Assembly (NCBI GenBank): GCA_023664045.1
Contig: JAMPGH010000001.1
Coordinates: 1,816,626-1,880,625 of the forward strand
Direction of reading: 5' to 3'
Length of the DNA stretch: 64,000 nt
Origin: Alistipes senegalensis
GTDB lineage: Bacteria > Bacteroidota > Bacteroidia > Bacteroidales > Rikenellaceae
The notes under the pieces: model-generated
The model's database searches: none
What the model was told of the DNA's origin: nothing
Seen by the model: only the letters and a program-made list of their open reading frames with translations
Translations under genes and position numbers: made by a program
Part shown: in pieces, positions 36,432 to 45,956 of the stretch
How positions within the stretch are numbered: position 1 is the stretch's first letter
Layout: each line of letters opens with the position of its first letter

Positions 36432-39335
36432 CTATCTCGGACGGAAGCCGCCCGGAGGAGGACCGCCGGGCCCCATCATGCCGCGCGTGGCGGGCTGATC
36501 CATGCCGTAATCCTTGAGATTCGTGGAACCCCGTTTGCCGAAGAGCCGGAGGTTGTAGGTGAACTGCACCATATAGTACCGTCCGACGACGCTGTTGGTG
36601 GCGTTTTGCGTCCAGCCCGAACCGACGGTGCGGGCGAAAGCCTTGTTCTGGTTGAGCAGGTCGTTCACGCCGATCATCACCTCGCCCCGCTGGTTCTTGA
36701 AGACCTTCTTGCCGATCCATGCGTTGCAAAGCAGGTAGTCGTCGTTGTAGTCGTTCGTGAAGCCGATATACTGCGTATAGGCGGCACTGGCCGTGAAAGT
36801 GAAGCCCAGCGGGAAGACGATCTTCAGATTGCCCGACGCCGTATGGTTGAAATAACGGTTCTTGCCGGCGGCCGCATCGATCGAGTTCTTGGCCTCGTTG
36901 TAGGTGCCGTTCCACGAGAGCGTGAAGTCCACCTTTTCGGAGATGTTGCTGCCCAAGACGGCGCGGAAATCGTAACCCATGTTGGAGGTCTCGTTGCGCT
37001 CGCCGTCGATGCGGCTGGGCGTGAGGTTGTAGATGACGCCCGCCATGACATTGAAGTTGCTCTTCAGAAAGCCCACGGGAAAACCGTAGCTCAGGTGCGT
37101 CATCAGGTTCCAGTACCCGTTCATATTCACAGGCCGCGAATATTGCAGGTAGGAATAATTCGTACCGTCGATATCGATCGTGCCGTTGTAGCGCACGTCG
37201 TTGGTGATGTAGTCCGAAGCGGTCCGCAGGGTGAACATCCACATGAACGTACGGCCTTTCTCGACGTTGGAATTGGTGTAGTGGAAGTTGATGCGGTGGT
37301 TGTACGACGGGTTCAGGTCGGGATTACCGCTCGATATGTACTGTGCGTCCGAAATGTCGTAGACGCTCTGCAGCTGCGTGATCGAGGGGTTGTCGGTGTA
37401 GGACGAAACGAAGAGGCGCAGCGAATTTTCGCGGTTGATGTTCAGTTGTCCCATCATGAAGTAGAGCACATTGTCGTAGTTGTGGCGGATCTTTTCGGCG
37501 TCGGTCCGCATGATCTGCCCGTCGAGCGACGACCGCTGGTAGTAAACGTTCGCGACGAACGTATTGCGCTCTTTGGAGTAGCGGAAACCGGGACCTACGC
37601 GCTGCGTAAGGTAGTTGCTCTCGTAGGTGCTGGAGAGCGAGGGCTCGTAGGGGATGCCGGCGATCGAAAAATCCTCGCCCGTGATGTAACTCTTCTTGTC
37701 GCGCTCCTGATGATCGTATTGCGCCCGATACTGCATCGACAGCTGCGCATACTTGGAAACGGGCTCCGTATAGGTGAATTCGCCGCGCAACACGTAACTG
37801 CTCGACGGAGCGACGCTGTGCAGATAGCGCAACGCGGTATAGGGAGCGGGATTCCAACCCCACGGAACCTCGTCGCCCTCGGGCCGCAGATCGGCCACGG
37901 GTGCGATGTTGGAGTAGGAATCGGACGAATTGGTGAAGTCGGAATAGCGGAACTGCCCGTCGAGGGTGAGCGTACGCCCGGCCTTGCCCAACTTGGCGCG
38001 GTAGATGGCGTTGGTGCGGATATTGTAGCCGTGGCGGATCGCGTCGCTGAAGTTATCGGTAGGGGTGAAACCGCTCTCGCCGTACTGCCAACCGGTCGTC
38101 CGGCTCCACGGATCGTTGGACTGCCAGCTGAAGCTGGGACGGATCATCAGATTCTGGTTCTCGGAGATCTTCCACTCCAGACGGGCATTCAGCCGGTGGT
38201 TGAAAGCCCGCGTATCGGAATCGCCGACGGTCGAGAGGGTATCGACGCGGGGCGTCTCGTACCACTTTTCGACGGTGGAACGATTCTCCGTATGGGTGTT
38301 GTTGAAGAAGTAGCTGCCCTGAAACGACACCTGATCGCGCTTGCCCCACGTATCGGAGTAGTTGATGCCGACCGCGTTCACCGTAGCCACGCCGCTCTGC
38401 GGCCGCACCATATACTGGCCTACGCCGCCGCGACGTCCGCCGCCCGTGCTTCCCGAGACGCCGAGTATATCCTCGAACGAGAAGTTCTGCTGGTTGACGT
38501 TGTTGAACAGACCGATCATCGAGACGCGGCTGTCGCCGTTGAAGACGTTGACGTTGCCGCCGGCCAGATACTTGAACCGGTCCTCCGTGCCCTCCTCGGC
38601 GTCGTAGCCCAGTCCGGCGTATACCTTGCCGAAAACGCCCTGACGCATGTTCCTGTGAGTAACGATATTGATGGCCTTGTAGCCCTCGCCGTCATCCATG
38701 CCCGAGAACTCGGCGGCATCCGAGAGCTTGTTGTAAACTTCGATGCGGTCGACCGCCTGCGCGGGCAGCGACTTGATGGCCGTAGTAACATCCTCGCCGA
38801 AAAACTCCTTGCCGTCGACGAAGATCTTCTTGACCTCCTCGCCCTGCGCCTCGACCGTCCCGTCGGTAACGGTGATGCCGGGCATCTTCTTCAGCAGGCC
38901 CTCGACATCGGCGTCGGCGACGACTTTGAAAGCTCCGGCATTGTAGCTCACCGTATCGCCTTTCTGCGACGTACGCAGCGCCTTCGCTTCCTTGACGACG
39001 GTTTCGATCTGCACGCCGGCCTTGAGCCGCAGTTCGCCGATATTCTGGCGGGCGGCGGCAACCTTGAAGGTGGCGGTGTAGTCGTTGTAGCCGAGGAACG
39101 AAACCGAGAGCGAATATTCGCCGTAGGCGAGCGAGGGAATGGAAACCGCTCCCTTGTAGGCCGACGTGAAGTACTGTTTCTTGTCCGGCGCGTCGACTGG
39201 CGCCACCGTCAGCACGGCGCCGGCCACCGTGTCGCCCGTCTCGTCGTCGAGCACCGTCGCGGTAACGGTACCTTTCTGTGCGAACGCGGCGGCAGCGACG
39301 AACGTAAGCAGGGTTGTCAGTAGTAACTTTTTCAT
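36432..39335 (-). CDS. TonB-dependent receptor-like outer-membrane beta-barrel protein
   Basis: 967 residues. Signal peptide (FVAAAAFAQ), carboxypeptidase-D-like regulatory domain (~20-110), TonB plug (VEGLLKKMPGITVTDGTVEAQGE, AQAVDRIEVYNKLSDAAEFSGMDDG) and a long barrel with many aromatic strands. The Gly/Pro-rich C-terminal tail (MGPGGPPPGGFRPR) replaces the usual terminal aromatic strand; such tails are seen in this subfamily. Ligand unknown. It is followed upstream by DUF4890 and a LytTR pair, which may regulate it. Confidence 0.87.
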   Translation of the reverse strand: MKKLLLTTLLTFVAAAAFAQKGTVTATVLDDETGDTVAGAVLTVAPVDAPDKKQYFTSAYKGAVSIPSLAYGEYSLSVSFLGYNDYTATFKVAAARQNIGELRLKAGVQIETVVKEAKALRTSQKGDTVSYNAGAFKVVADADVEGLLKKMPGITVTDGTVEAQGEEVKKIFVDGKEFFGEDVTTAIKSLPAQAVDRIEVYNKLSDAAEFSGMDDGEGYKAINIVTHRNMRQGVFGKVYAGLGYDAEEGTEDRFKYLAGGNVNVFNGDSRVSMIGLFNNVNQQNFSFEDILGVSGSTGGGRRGGVGQYMVRPQSGVATVNAVGINYSDTWGKRDQVSFQGSYFFNNTHTENRSTVEKWYETPRVDTLSTVGDSDTRAFNHRLNARLEWKISENQNLMIRPSFSWQSNDPWSRTTGWQYGESGFTPTDNFSDAIRHGYNIRTNAIYRAKLGKAGRTLTLDGQFRYSDFTNSSDSYSNIAPVADLRPEGDEVPWGWNPAPYTALRYLHSVAPSSSYVLRGEFTYTEPVSKYAQLSMQYRAQYDHQERDKKSYITGEDFSIAGIPYEPSLSSTYESNYLTQRVGPGFRYSKERNTFVANVYYQRSSLDGQIMRTDAEKIRHNYDNVLYFMMGQLNINRENSLRLFVSSYTDNPSITQLQSVYDISDAQYISSGNPDLNPSYNHRINFHYTNSNVEKGRTFMWMFTLRTASDYITNDVRYNGTIDIDGTNYSYLQYSRPVNMNGYWNLMTHLSYGFPVGFLKSNFNVMAGVIYNLTPSRIDGERNETSNMGYDFRAVLGSNISEKVDFTLSWNGTYNEAKNSIDAAAGKNRYFNHTASGNLKIVFPLGFTFTASAAYTQYIGFTNDYNDDYLLCNAWIGKKVFKNQRGEVMIGVNDLLNQNKAFARTVGSGWTQNATNSVVGRYYMVQFTYNLRLFGKRGSTNLKDYGMDQPATRGMMGPGGPPPGGFRPR

Positions 39336-39470
39336 TTGCAGATAGTATTATAATCGGAATTCGGCGGCGCGAAGATAGCTTATTTTTGCGGGACGGCCAG
39401 CGAATCCGGGGTGAATCGCCCAAAAAAGGGTGTCAGTCGCCCGACACCCTCCGAATTTTCAGGACGGCAA

Positions 39471-39959
39471 CTACTTGCCGGCATTCCGGGCGCCCTTGTC
39501 GCCGTTGCAATTCTTGTTCTGCTTGCAGCAGTTTTTGCCGTCCTTGTCGCCGTTGCAATCTTTGCCCTGCTTGCAGCAGCCTCGCTTGGCATCCTTGTTC
39601 ATCTTTCCGCGGTGGGCGCCGGGACGGGAGCCCTGCATCTGCGACCACTTGTCGTACTGCTCGGCAGAGAGCACGGATTTCATGTCGGCGGCATCGGTCT
39701 GTCGCTCCTTGAGCATCTGGGCGCGATGGGCCTCCATCTGCTGAGCCTGCCGGAGGTTGATGGCATAGACTTTCTTGGCTTGCGTCTGGTCGAGCCCCAA
39801 CTCGCGGGTCATCCGCTCGGTCCGGCGCTGGGCCATCTGCTCGACCGTAGGACGTTCTTTCGGCATCCGGCCGTTCTGATTCTGTTGCTGCTTCTGCGCG
39901 AAAGCACCCGGTGCGGCCAGCAGGCAAAGCGCTGCGGCGACTGCAAAAATACGTTTCAT
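39471..39959 (-). CDS. DUF4890 periplasmic protein with tandem Cys-rich tail
   Basis: 162 residues. Signal peptide (LLAAPGAFAQ), then a helical Spy/CpxP-like core (VEQMAQRRTERMTRELGLDQTQAKKVYAINL). The last ~35 residues are two copies of a CCKQ.K.CNGDK unit encoded by a 48-base tandem repeat. Six Cys and several Asp/Lys suggest metal binding or disulfides, which is unusual for the family. Start is MKRIFAVAA; an upstream ATG adds nine residues before the signal peptide. It is followed by the LytTR pair only in the reverse sense: those genes lie upstream. Confidence 0.85.
   Translation of the reverse strand: MKRIFAVAAALCLLAAPGAFAQKQQQNQNGRMPKERPTVEQMAQRRTERMTRELGLDQTQAKKVYAINLRQAQQMEAHRAQMLKERQTDAADMKSVLSAEQYDKWSQMQGSRPGAHRGKMNKDAKRGCCKQGKDCNGDKDGKNCCKQNKNCNGDKGARNAGK
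39494..39589 (-). repeat. Two 48-bp tandem coding repeats in the DUF4890 gene
   Basis: Units 39494-39541 and 39542-39589 share CCTTGTCGCCGTTGCAAT.. and CTGCTTGCAGCAG. Each encodes one CC...C module of the tail. Confidence 0.88.
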
Positions 39960-39983
39960 GGTTTTCGGTTTTTGGTGAATTTT

Positions 39984-40008
39984 CATCGAGGTCCTCGATG
40001 CAAAGGTA
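39984..40008 (-). promoter_or_regulatory. -7 box and small hairpin in front of the DUF4890 gene
   Basis: Minus strand TACCTTTG (40001-40008), immediately followed by a 7-bp hairpin CATCGAG/CTCGATG (39984-40000) that would be at or near the transcript 5' end. Confidence 0.5.
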
Positions 40009-40072
40009 GGGCCAGAATGAAAAATCCGGGGCAGGGCCCCGGGTAAAACGGCCGTTCGGGCCGGTCAACCGA

Positions 40073-40834
40073 CTATTCGACGGGTTGAGCCGACCGCAGC
40101 CACGCCTTGAATTCGGGCACGCGGGCCTTCGAGACGACGATCCGCTCGGGAGTGGGAACCTGCAGCGACAGCGACAGGCGGCTGCCGAACCACACGACGA
40201 TCTCCTTCACGGCGCGGCGCGCGATGATGAACTGACGGTTGGCACGAAAAAAATCGTTCTCGGGCAACGAGGCCTGCAGCGCTTCGAGCGTGCGGTCGAG
40301 CGGATAGGTCTCGCCGTCGAATCCGTAGGCGGTAACCCGCTCGTTGGAGGTATAGCAGAACGCGATCCGGTCGCGATGCAGAGGGATGATCCGATCGCGG
40401 ACGTGGACCAGAAAGGTCTCCTCGCGCCCGGCGACCATCGCCTTGACGCGCGAGCCGTAGTCGCTGCGCTCGCTGCCCGTCAGCAGGCGGAACTTGTCGA
40501 TAGCCCGACGAACGTCGGCGCTGTTGAGCGGTTTCAAAAGGTAGTCGATGCTGCAGACCTTGAACGCATCGAGAGCATAGCGGTCGTAGGCCGTGGTGAA
40601 GATGACCGGCGCGGTGATCTCCACGACGCGGAAGATGCGGAACGAGTCGCCGTCGGCCAGATGGATATCCATGAACAGCAGGTCGGGCTGCGGATGGCTC
40701 TGCAGCCACTCGACGCTCTCGGCCACGCTTTCCAGCGTGGCGAGGACTTCGATGTCGGGCGCCGTAGCCTTGAGGATAGCCTGCAGGTTGACGGCCGCAG
40801 CGGTTTCGTCCTCGACGATCAGAGCTCGGAGCAT
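40073..40834 (-). CDS. LytTR-family response regulator
   Basis: 253 residues. Receiver domain with ALIVEDE, phospho-acceptor Asp in DLLFMDIH, and the K of YLLKPL; then a LytTR DNA-binding domain (IPLHRDRIAFCYTSNERVTAYGFDGETY...FFRANRQFIIARRAV). Its first 16 bases overlap the kinase stop, so the pair is co-translated. Target unknown; the neighbouring DUF4890 and receptor genes are candidates. Confidence 0.92.
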   Translation of the reverse strand: MLRALIVEDETAAAVNLQAILKATAPDIEVLATLESVAESVEWLQSHPQPDLLFMDIHLADGDSFRIFRVVEITAPVIFTTAYDRYALDAFKVCSIDYLLKPLNSADVRRAIDKFRLLTGSERSDYGSRVKAMVAGREETFLVHVRDRIIPLHRDRIAFCYTSNERVTAYGFDGETYPLDRTLEALQASLPENDFFRANRQFIIARRAVKEIVVWFGSRLSLSLQVPTPERIVVSKARVPEFKAWLRSAQPVE

Positions 40835-42144
40835 GCGGCGGGATTTTGAAGCGGCACACGTACGGTAAACTCCGCAGCGGTATCGACGATTTCGATGTCG
40901 CGGCCCGTGATGAGACGGACGCGGCTGCGCAGGTTCGCCAGCCCGATGCCCATCGAGGGTTCGGGCTCCAGCTTGGGTGCCTTCGGATTGGAGATTTCGA
41001 GCCACTGGCCGACGACCCGCACGGAGATGCGCAGCGGGTTGGAACGGGTGATGGCGTTATGCTTCACGGCGTTGCCTACGAGCGGTTGCAGCGACAAGGC
41101 GGGCAGCACCCATGCGCGATAGGCATCGGGAACATCGACATCGAAGAAGAACTTGTCGGCATACCTTATTTTAAAAAGGTAGCCGTAGGCCTCGATGAAA
41201 TCGAGCTCTTCGCCGAGGGTGATGAGCGTATTCTGCCCGTTCTGGATGATGTAGCGGAACGTATAGGAGAGCTGGTCGATGTAGGTGAGAGCCTTCTCGT
41301 CGAGTTTCTCGCGCACGAGCATCGAGAGCGAATTGAGCGAGTTGAAGAAAAAGTGGGGGTTGATCTGCCCGACGAGCATGTCGTAGCGCGTGGTGAGATT
41401 TTCGTTCTTGAGCCGCTCGTTCTCCATCTCCACGGCCTGCTGCTGCGAGATGAGCACGTAAATCCACCCGTAAAGGATCGAAACCACCACGGCGAAAGAA
41501 CACTTGAGCAGCAGCACGTAGTCGAGCATGCGCGGCGCCATGAAATTGAAGAGCAGCCGTCCGGTTTTCCACTCGGTAACCGGAGCGAGGAAGTAGAGCC
41601 CCACGGCGACGGCGATGCACCAACCGCTCCGCACGATGAAACGCCGTCGCGAATAGCGGTACCGCACGGGAGTGAGGATCGAAAGCAAAATGAACGAAAG
41701 CAACAGATAATAGACCAGCTGCAGGGTGAGCACGACGCTCTCGGCCGGGCGTTTGAAAAGCGCCCCGTAATCGAACTCCTCGCCATTGCGACGCAAGACC
41801 TTTTCCATGACCGGGTGGGCCTCCGCAGAGGCCGGGGCGGAAATTTCGGCGACCAGCAGATCGCCGTCGCGCAAACCCAGCCGCCGGATGCGCTGCGAGG
41901 TAACGTAGACGCTGTCGCCGTTCTCGAACAACAGGTATCCGTGCCCGTCCGGCACGACGCGGAGCACTCCTTCGCTCTGCGGTTCGGCCTTGCGCACCTC
42001 CTCTTCGGGCGGGGGCGGGGGAGCATCGTTTCGCTGATCGACGAGCAGCAACAGCAGATACGAGAAGTTGACCACCAGACTGACCGCCACGGCGACCAGC
42101 AGGTTTAGCAACACGTAGGAATATTTGGACAGACGCCGTTTCAT
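40819..42144 (-). CDS. LytS/YehU-type sensor histidine kinase
   Basis: 441 residues. N-terminal helix, an ~85-residue extracytoplasmic region with a proline stretch (APPPPPEEE), several further membrane helices (~120-260), a short coiled coil (QQQAVEMENERLKNENLTTRYD) and the His_kinase motif GQINPHFFFNSLN with a GHKL ATPase (SLQPLVGNAVKHN, GIGLANLRSRV). Partner of the LytTR regulator downstream. Start is MKRRLSKYSY. Confidence 0.91.
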   Translation of the reverse strand: MKRRLSKYSYVLLNLLVAVAVSLVVNFSYLLLLLVDQRNDAPPPPPEEEVRKAEPQSEGVLRVVPDGHGYLLFENGDSVYVTSQRIRRLGLRDGDLLVAEISAPASAEAHPVMEKVLRRNGEEFDYGALFKRPAESVVLTLQLVYYLLLSFILLSILTPVRYRYSRRRFIVRSGWCIAVAVGLYFLAPVTEWKTGRLLFNFMAPRMLDYVLLLKCSFAVVVSILYGWIYVLISQQQAVEMENERLKNENLTTRYDMLVGQINPHFFFNSLNSLSMLVREKLDEKALTYIDQLSYTFRYIIQNGQNTLITLGEELDFIEAYGYLFKIRYADKFFFDVDVPDAYRAWVLPALSLQPLVGNAVKHNAITRSNPLRISVRVVGQWLEISNPKAPKLEPEPSMGIGLANLRSRVRLITGRDIEIVDTAAEFTVRVPLQNPAACSEL

Positions 42145-42158
42145 GGGATGCGCGGGGG

Positions 42159-42689
42159 TTACTCCTCCTTGAACCACGAAGCGTAGAGCATGTAGTCGTG
42201 CGCCGTACGGCGGATGATTTCGTCGCGCTGCTCGGGCGTAACGTCCTTGACCTTCTTGGCCGGAACGCCGGCGTACACGGAGTTCGGCTCCAGCTGCGCA
42301 TTGGAGAGGACGAGAGCCCCGGCGGCGATGATGCAGCCCGAAGGGACGACGGCGTTGTCCAGCAGGATCGAACCCATGCCGATCAGGCAGTTGTCGCCGA
42401 TGCGGGCGCCGTGGACCACGGCATTATGGCCGATCGAGACGTCGTTGCCGATGATGGTCTGCGAGGGGTGTTTCGCCCCGTCGTAGATGGTGTGGAGCAC
42501 GACGCCGTCCTGAATGTTGGTGCGGTCGCCGATGACGATCTTGTTGACGTCGCCCCGCAGCACGGCATTGTACCAGATCGAGCAGTCGCGGCCGACGGTT
42601 ACGTCGCCCAGCAACACGGCCGTTTCGGCCAGAAAGGTATTTTCACCGACCGCGGGTTCGTGCCCGCGTATTTTGCGAATCAGCGCCAT
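42159..42689 (-). CDS. Gamma-class carbonic anhydrase-like left-handed beta-helix protein
   Basis: 176 residues of hexapeptide repeats (IGDRTNIQDG, IGNDVSIGHNAVVHG, IGDNCLIGMGSILLDNA, SGCIIAAGALV). Candidate zinc His are in VVLHTI, HPSQT and GHNAVVHG. Whether it hydrates CO2 or binds another small ligand is not fixed for this YrdA-like group. It starts 5 bases past the mazG stop. Confidence 0.87.
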   Translation of the reverse strand: MALIRKIRGHEPAVGENTFLAETAVLLGDVTVGRDCSIWYNAVLRGDVNKIVIGDRTNIQDGVVLHTIYDGAKHPSQTIIGNDVSIGHNAVVHGARIGDNCLIGMGSILLDNAVVPSGCIIAAGALVLSNAQLEPNSVYAGVPAKKVKDVTPEQRDEIIRRTAHDYMLYASWFKEE

Positions 42690-42694
42690 AAGTC

Positions 42695-43501
42695 TTATTT
42701 CTTTTCGGGAGTCGCGGTTTCGGATGCTGCGGCTTTGGCCGCCTGCCACAGCTCCTCCATGCTCTCGATGGGCAGCTCGTGGAGGGTATGTCCCTCGGCG
42801 GCAGCCTGCTCCTCCATGTAGTTGAAGCGGCGGATGAACTTCTTGTTGGTGCGCTCCAGTGCCGACTCGGGGTCGACGCCGTAGAGGCGGCAGGCGTTGA
42901 CCAGCGAGAAGAAGAGGTCGCCGAATTCGGCTTCCAGATCGGCCTGCGACCCCGACTTCATCTCGGCCTCGACTTCGCCGATCTCCTCGCGGACCTTGTC
43001 CCAAACCTCTTCGCGGCGCTGCCAATCGAAACCCGTGGCGGCGGCCTTTTCGCCCACGCGATAGGCCTTGACCATCGCCGGAAGCGCGCGGGGTACGCCG
43101 CCCAGCGTGCCGCTCTTGCGGTTCTTCTTGCGCAGTTTGAGAGCTTCCCAGTTCTCCTTGACCTCATCGGGCGTATTGGCATGAATGTCGCCGTAGACGT
43201 GGGGATGACGATATATCAGCTTGTCGCACAAAGCATTGGCTACGTCGGCATAGTCGAATACTCCGGCTTCCTCGCCGAGCTTCGAGTAGAAGACTACGTG
43301 CAGCAGCAGATCGCCCAGCTCCTCCTTGATGCCCTCCATGTTGCGGTCGGTGATGGCATCGGCCAGTTCGTAAGTCTCCTCAATGGTATTGCTGCGCAGC
43401 GACTCGAACGTCTGCTCGCGATCCCACGGACATTCGCGCCGCAGGGTGTTCATCACCTCCAGAAGCCGCGCCGTGGCTGCCAGCCGTTTATCCTGTTCCA
43501 T
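42695..43501 (-). CDS. mazG: Nucleoside triphosphate pyrophosphohydrolase MazG
   Basis: 268 residues with two MazG domains: first CPWDREQTFESLRSNTIEETYEL...ELGDLLLHVVFYSKL, second EVWDKVREEIGEVEAEM...EFGDLFFSLVN. It cleaves (d)NTPs to NMP and pyrophosphate in the cytosol. The promoter (43524-43555) is carried by intergenic repeat 2. Confidence 0.95.
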   Translation of the reverse strand: MEQDKRLAATARLLEVMNTLRRECPWDREQTFESLRSNTIEETYELADAITDRNMEGIKEELGDLLLHVVFYSKLGEEAGVFDYADVANALCDKLIYRHPHVYGDIHANTPDEVKENWEALKLRKKNRKSGTLGGVPRALPAMVKAYRVGEKAAATGFDWQRREEVWDKVREEIGEVEAEMKSGSQADLEAEFGDLFFSLVNACRLYGVDPESALERTNKKFIRRFNYMEEQAAAEGHTLHELPIESMEELWQAAKAAASETATPEKK

Positions 43502-43523
43502 AAATAACACTTTGAATTCGAGA

Positions 43524-43555
43524 CAAAGATACGAATAAGCGAGAGCAATGCCAAA
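43524..43555 (-). promoter_or_regulatory. mazG promoter inside repeat 2
   Basis: Minus strand TTTG-N20-TATCTTTG, ending 22 bases before the mazG ATG. Confidence 0.78.
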
Positions 43556-43640
43556 TCCATTTGAACATTGTCGAGCGGGAGTATCTTCGACGAAGTCAAA
43601 GATACGATTTTTTTTGCGGAGGCGAAGTATTTTCGATAGA
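43524..43640 (-). repeat. Intergenic repeat family 2, copy 2 (mazG promoter plus hairpins)
   Basis: Shares ACAAAGATACGAATAAGC, GAGAGCAA and the hairpin GTATCTT (43581-43587)/AAGATAC (43599-43605) with copy 1. It also has an extra GC.GAGGCG.AGTAT.TTCGAT block at 43615-43637 matching the centre of copy 1, so the element looks modular. The -7/-33 boxes read TATCTTTG and TTTG with a 20-base spacer toward mazG (CAAA at 43552-43555). Confidence 0.78.
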
Positions 43641-43664
43641 ATAATGAAATCGCCGGAAAAAAAG

Positions 43665-43672
43665 TAACTTTG
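43665..43672 (+). promoter_or_regulatory. -7 box of the GH20 gene
   Basis: TAACTTTG, 24 bases before the GH20 ATG; no good -33 box. Confidence 0.55.
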
Positions 43673-43696
43673 CGAAAAACAAAATTTACCGATTTC

Positions 43697-45844
43697 ATGA
43701 AACTGCGATTTCTTGCCGCCCTGCTGCTTTCAGCCGCCTCGGCGGCGGCACAACCGGCCCCCGGACGCATGGAGCCCGGCGAAGGCACGTTCGTATTCAC
43801 GCCGGAGACGACCCTTGCGGCGGACGAAGCTCTGTTGCCGTTGGCGGAGTACGCGGCGGAATATCTGGGCTGCGAAGTGCGGCAGGAGCTGACGGGTGCG
43901 AGCGCCGTGGTGCTGACGCTGGAGCCGGGTCCGGAGACGGAGGCCTACCGGCTGGAGATCGCACCGGAATACATCCGCATCGGCGCAACGAGCTACGGCG
44001 GCGCCTTCAACGGCCTGCAGGCTCTTTTCCGCCTGCTGCCGCCCGGGATCTACGCCCGCCGGGGCCTCGCCGCCGGGACGACGCTGGCCTGCGGCCGCAT
44101 CGAAGATGCTCCGCGCTACGCCTACCGCGGCATGATGCTCGACGTTACGCGCACATGGATCGACGCATCGAAAGTAAAGCGTTATATAGACCTGCTTTCC
44201 TATCATAATATCAATAAGTTGCATATCCATCTCGCCGACGACGAAGGCTGGCGCATCGAGATCCGCTCGCATCCCGAGCTGGCCGAAATCGGGGGCTTTC
44301 GCGGCGGCGACTCGCCCGTGGCGGCGGTCTACGGCAAATGGTCGGAGAAGTACGGCGGCTACTACACGCAGGAAGAGATGCGCGAACTGATCGACTACGC
44401 AGCGCACCGCAACATCGAGATCATCCCCGAAATCGACCTTCCGGGCCACAGCCGCTGCATCGGCTCGGTGCATCCCGAAATCCGCTGCGACTATCCGGCG
44501 GACACCGCGGCAACGGCCGGCACGGACTACCGCTCGGCATGGTGCGTGGCCCGCGAGGAGAACTACGTGCTGCTGGAGGATATTCTGGGCGAAATCTGCG
44601 ACCTCTTTCCGTCGGAGTACATCCACATCGGCGGCGACGAGGTGGAGGTATCGGAGTGGGAACGGTGTCCCCGATGCCGGGCGATGATGAAGCGTCTGGG
44701 CATCCGGAATGCCCACCGCCTGCAGGACCGCTTCATGGATCGGCTGGCGGCGATGCTCGAAGCCCGCGGCAAGCGTCCGGCGGTATGGGACGAAGCGGCG
44801 GCGAGCGGAAAATTCACGCGCGCGAGCCGCGTACACGGCTGGCGGAGCGTGAAAAGCTGCAAGGAGGCGACTGCGAAAGGATATCGCACCGTGGCGATGC
44901 CGAGCCAGTGGTTCTATTTCGACATGCGCCAGTCGCCCCGCGAGGAGGGCCACAGCTGGGCCGCGATCTTCGATGCCCGCAAAACCTACGGATTCGACCT
45001 CGCAGCGGAAGGATTCACCGAGGAACAGATGCGCCGTATCGAAGGATTCGAGGGCGCGTTCTGGACCGAAATCTACGCCTCGCACGACCCCGAGAGCTGC
45101 GAATACATGGACCGGCTGTGCTTTCCGCGCATCTGCGCTCTGTCGCGCATCGCATGGAGCGGCAACGCCGAAGGGTGGGAGAGTTATTATAAGGAGCTGA
45201 CGGAAGAACACTACGACCGGCTGGCGGCAATGGGGATCGAATTCCGGCTCTTCCCGCCGCAGCTGACCTACGAGAACGGCGTATTCACGGCAACGGCCGA
45301 CGACGGCGCGGAGCTCTTCTACATGCTGGACGACGGCACGCCGAAGCGCTACACGAAACCGCTGCGCACCTCCGAGCCGCATCGCTATCGCTTCTTTTCG
45401 CAATACGGACCGGGCCGCAGTCCTCACGTCGCGGACAAAAGCTACTACCGCACCATCGCCCCGGCGCTGACCATCACCTCGTCGATGCCCGAGAGCGGAC
45501 GGGCGCCCTACGAACGGGCGGCGGGATACCGAAGCACTTCGCGCACGCTGCGCACCTGCCGCGAGGGCGACTGGCTGCTCTACACATTCGAGAAGCCGGT
45601 GAACTGTCGCGAAATATACCTCCAGACGGGACATGCGCAGCTGCCCAAGACACAAATCACGACGGGCTATGCCGAAATATCGTACGACGGCGAGCACTTC
45701 GAGCGGGCCGGCGAGTTGGAGAACGGCAGCATCGTGCTGCATCCCGAGCAGCGGATCAAGGCGGTACGCCTCGTAGCGACCTGCCACGGCAACGGCACGC
45801 CTTACGTAACGATCCAACCCCCGCAGATCAAACCGCGGCTCTGA
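43697..45844 (+). CDS. GH20 beta-N-acetylhexosaminidase with C-terminal discoidin-like domain
   Basis: 715 residues. Signal peptide (LLLSAASAAAQ), GH20b domain (~20-145), catalytic barrel with DDEGWRIEI, EIDLPGHS and IHIGGDEVE (catalytic Asp-Glu), then a C-terminal jelly roll (RTLRTCREGDWLLYTF...VRLVATCHGNGTPYVTI) resembling F5/8-type carbohydrate-binding modules. Releases terminal GlcNAc/GalNAc from host or bacterial glycans, probably outside the cytosol. Start is MKLRFLAALLL; an upstream TTG is not needed. Confidence 0.93.
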   Translation: MKLRFLAALLLSAASAAAQPAPGRMEPGEGTFVFTPETTLAADEALLPLAEYAAEYLGCEVRQELTGASAVVLTLEPGPETEAYRLEIAPEYIRIGATSYGGAFNGLQALFRLLPPGIYARRGLAAGTTLACGRIEDAPRYAYRGMMLDVTRTWIDASKVKRYIDLLSYHNINKLHIHLADDEGWRIEIRSHPELAEIGGFRGGDSPVAAVYGKWSEKYGGYYTQEEMRELIDYAAHRNIEIIPEIDLPGHSRCIGSVHPEIRCDYPADTAATAGTDYRSAWCVAREENYVLLEDILGEICDLFPSEYIHIGGDEVEVSEWERCPRCRAMMKRLGIRNAHRLQDRFMDRLAAMLEARGKRPAVWDEAAASGKFTRASRVHGWRSVKSCKEATAKGYRTVAMPSQWFYFDMRQSPREEGHSWAAIFDARKTYGFDLAAEGFTEEQMRRIEGFEGAFWTEIYASHDPESCEYMDRLCFPRICALSRIAWSGNAEGWESYYKELTEEHYDRLAAMGIEFRLFPPQLTYENGVFTATADDGAELFYMLDDGTPKRYTKPLRTSEPHRYRFFSQYGPGRSPHVADKSYYRTIAPALTITSSMPESGRAPYERAAGYRSTSRTLRTCREGDWLLYTFEKPVNCREIYLQTGHAQLPKTQITTGYAEISYDGEHFERAGELENGSIVLHPEQRIKAVRLVATCHGNGTPYVTIQPPQIKPRL

Positions 45845-45956
45845 GCGGCGGTGCCTCCGAGATCCACCGGCGAAGAGCGGTTCCACGGTGATAGATGCTC
45901 GTGCGGCGCGGCTTCGAGAAAAAGCAGAAAAGCGACGGTCGGACGACCGACGAGAA

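Noticed and set aside
35778..39323. A 1181-codon + strand open frame opposite the TonB-dependent receptor
   Set aside because: Arises from codon bias on the opposite strand; no protein-like domains, and the receptor frame carries clear motifs.
39494..39589. Tandem repeat considered as a CRISPR-like array
   Set aside because: Only two adjacent units without spacers, in frame inside a coding sequence.
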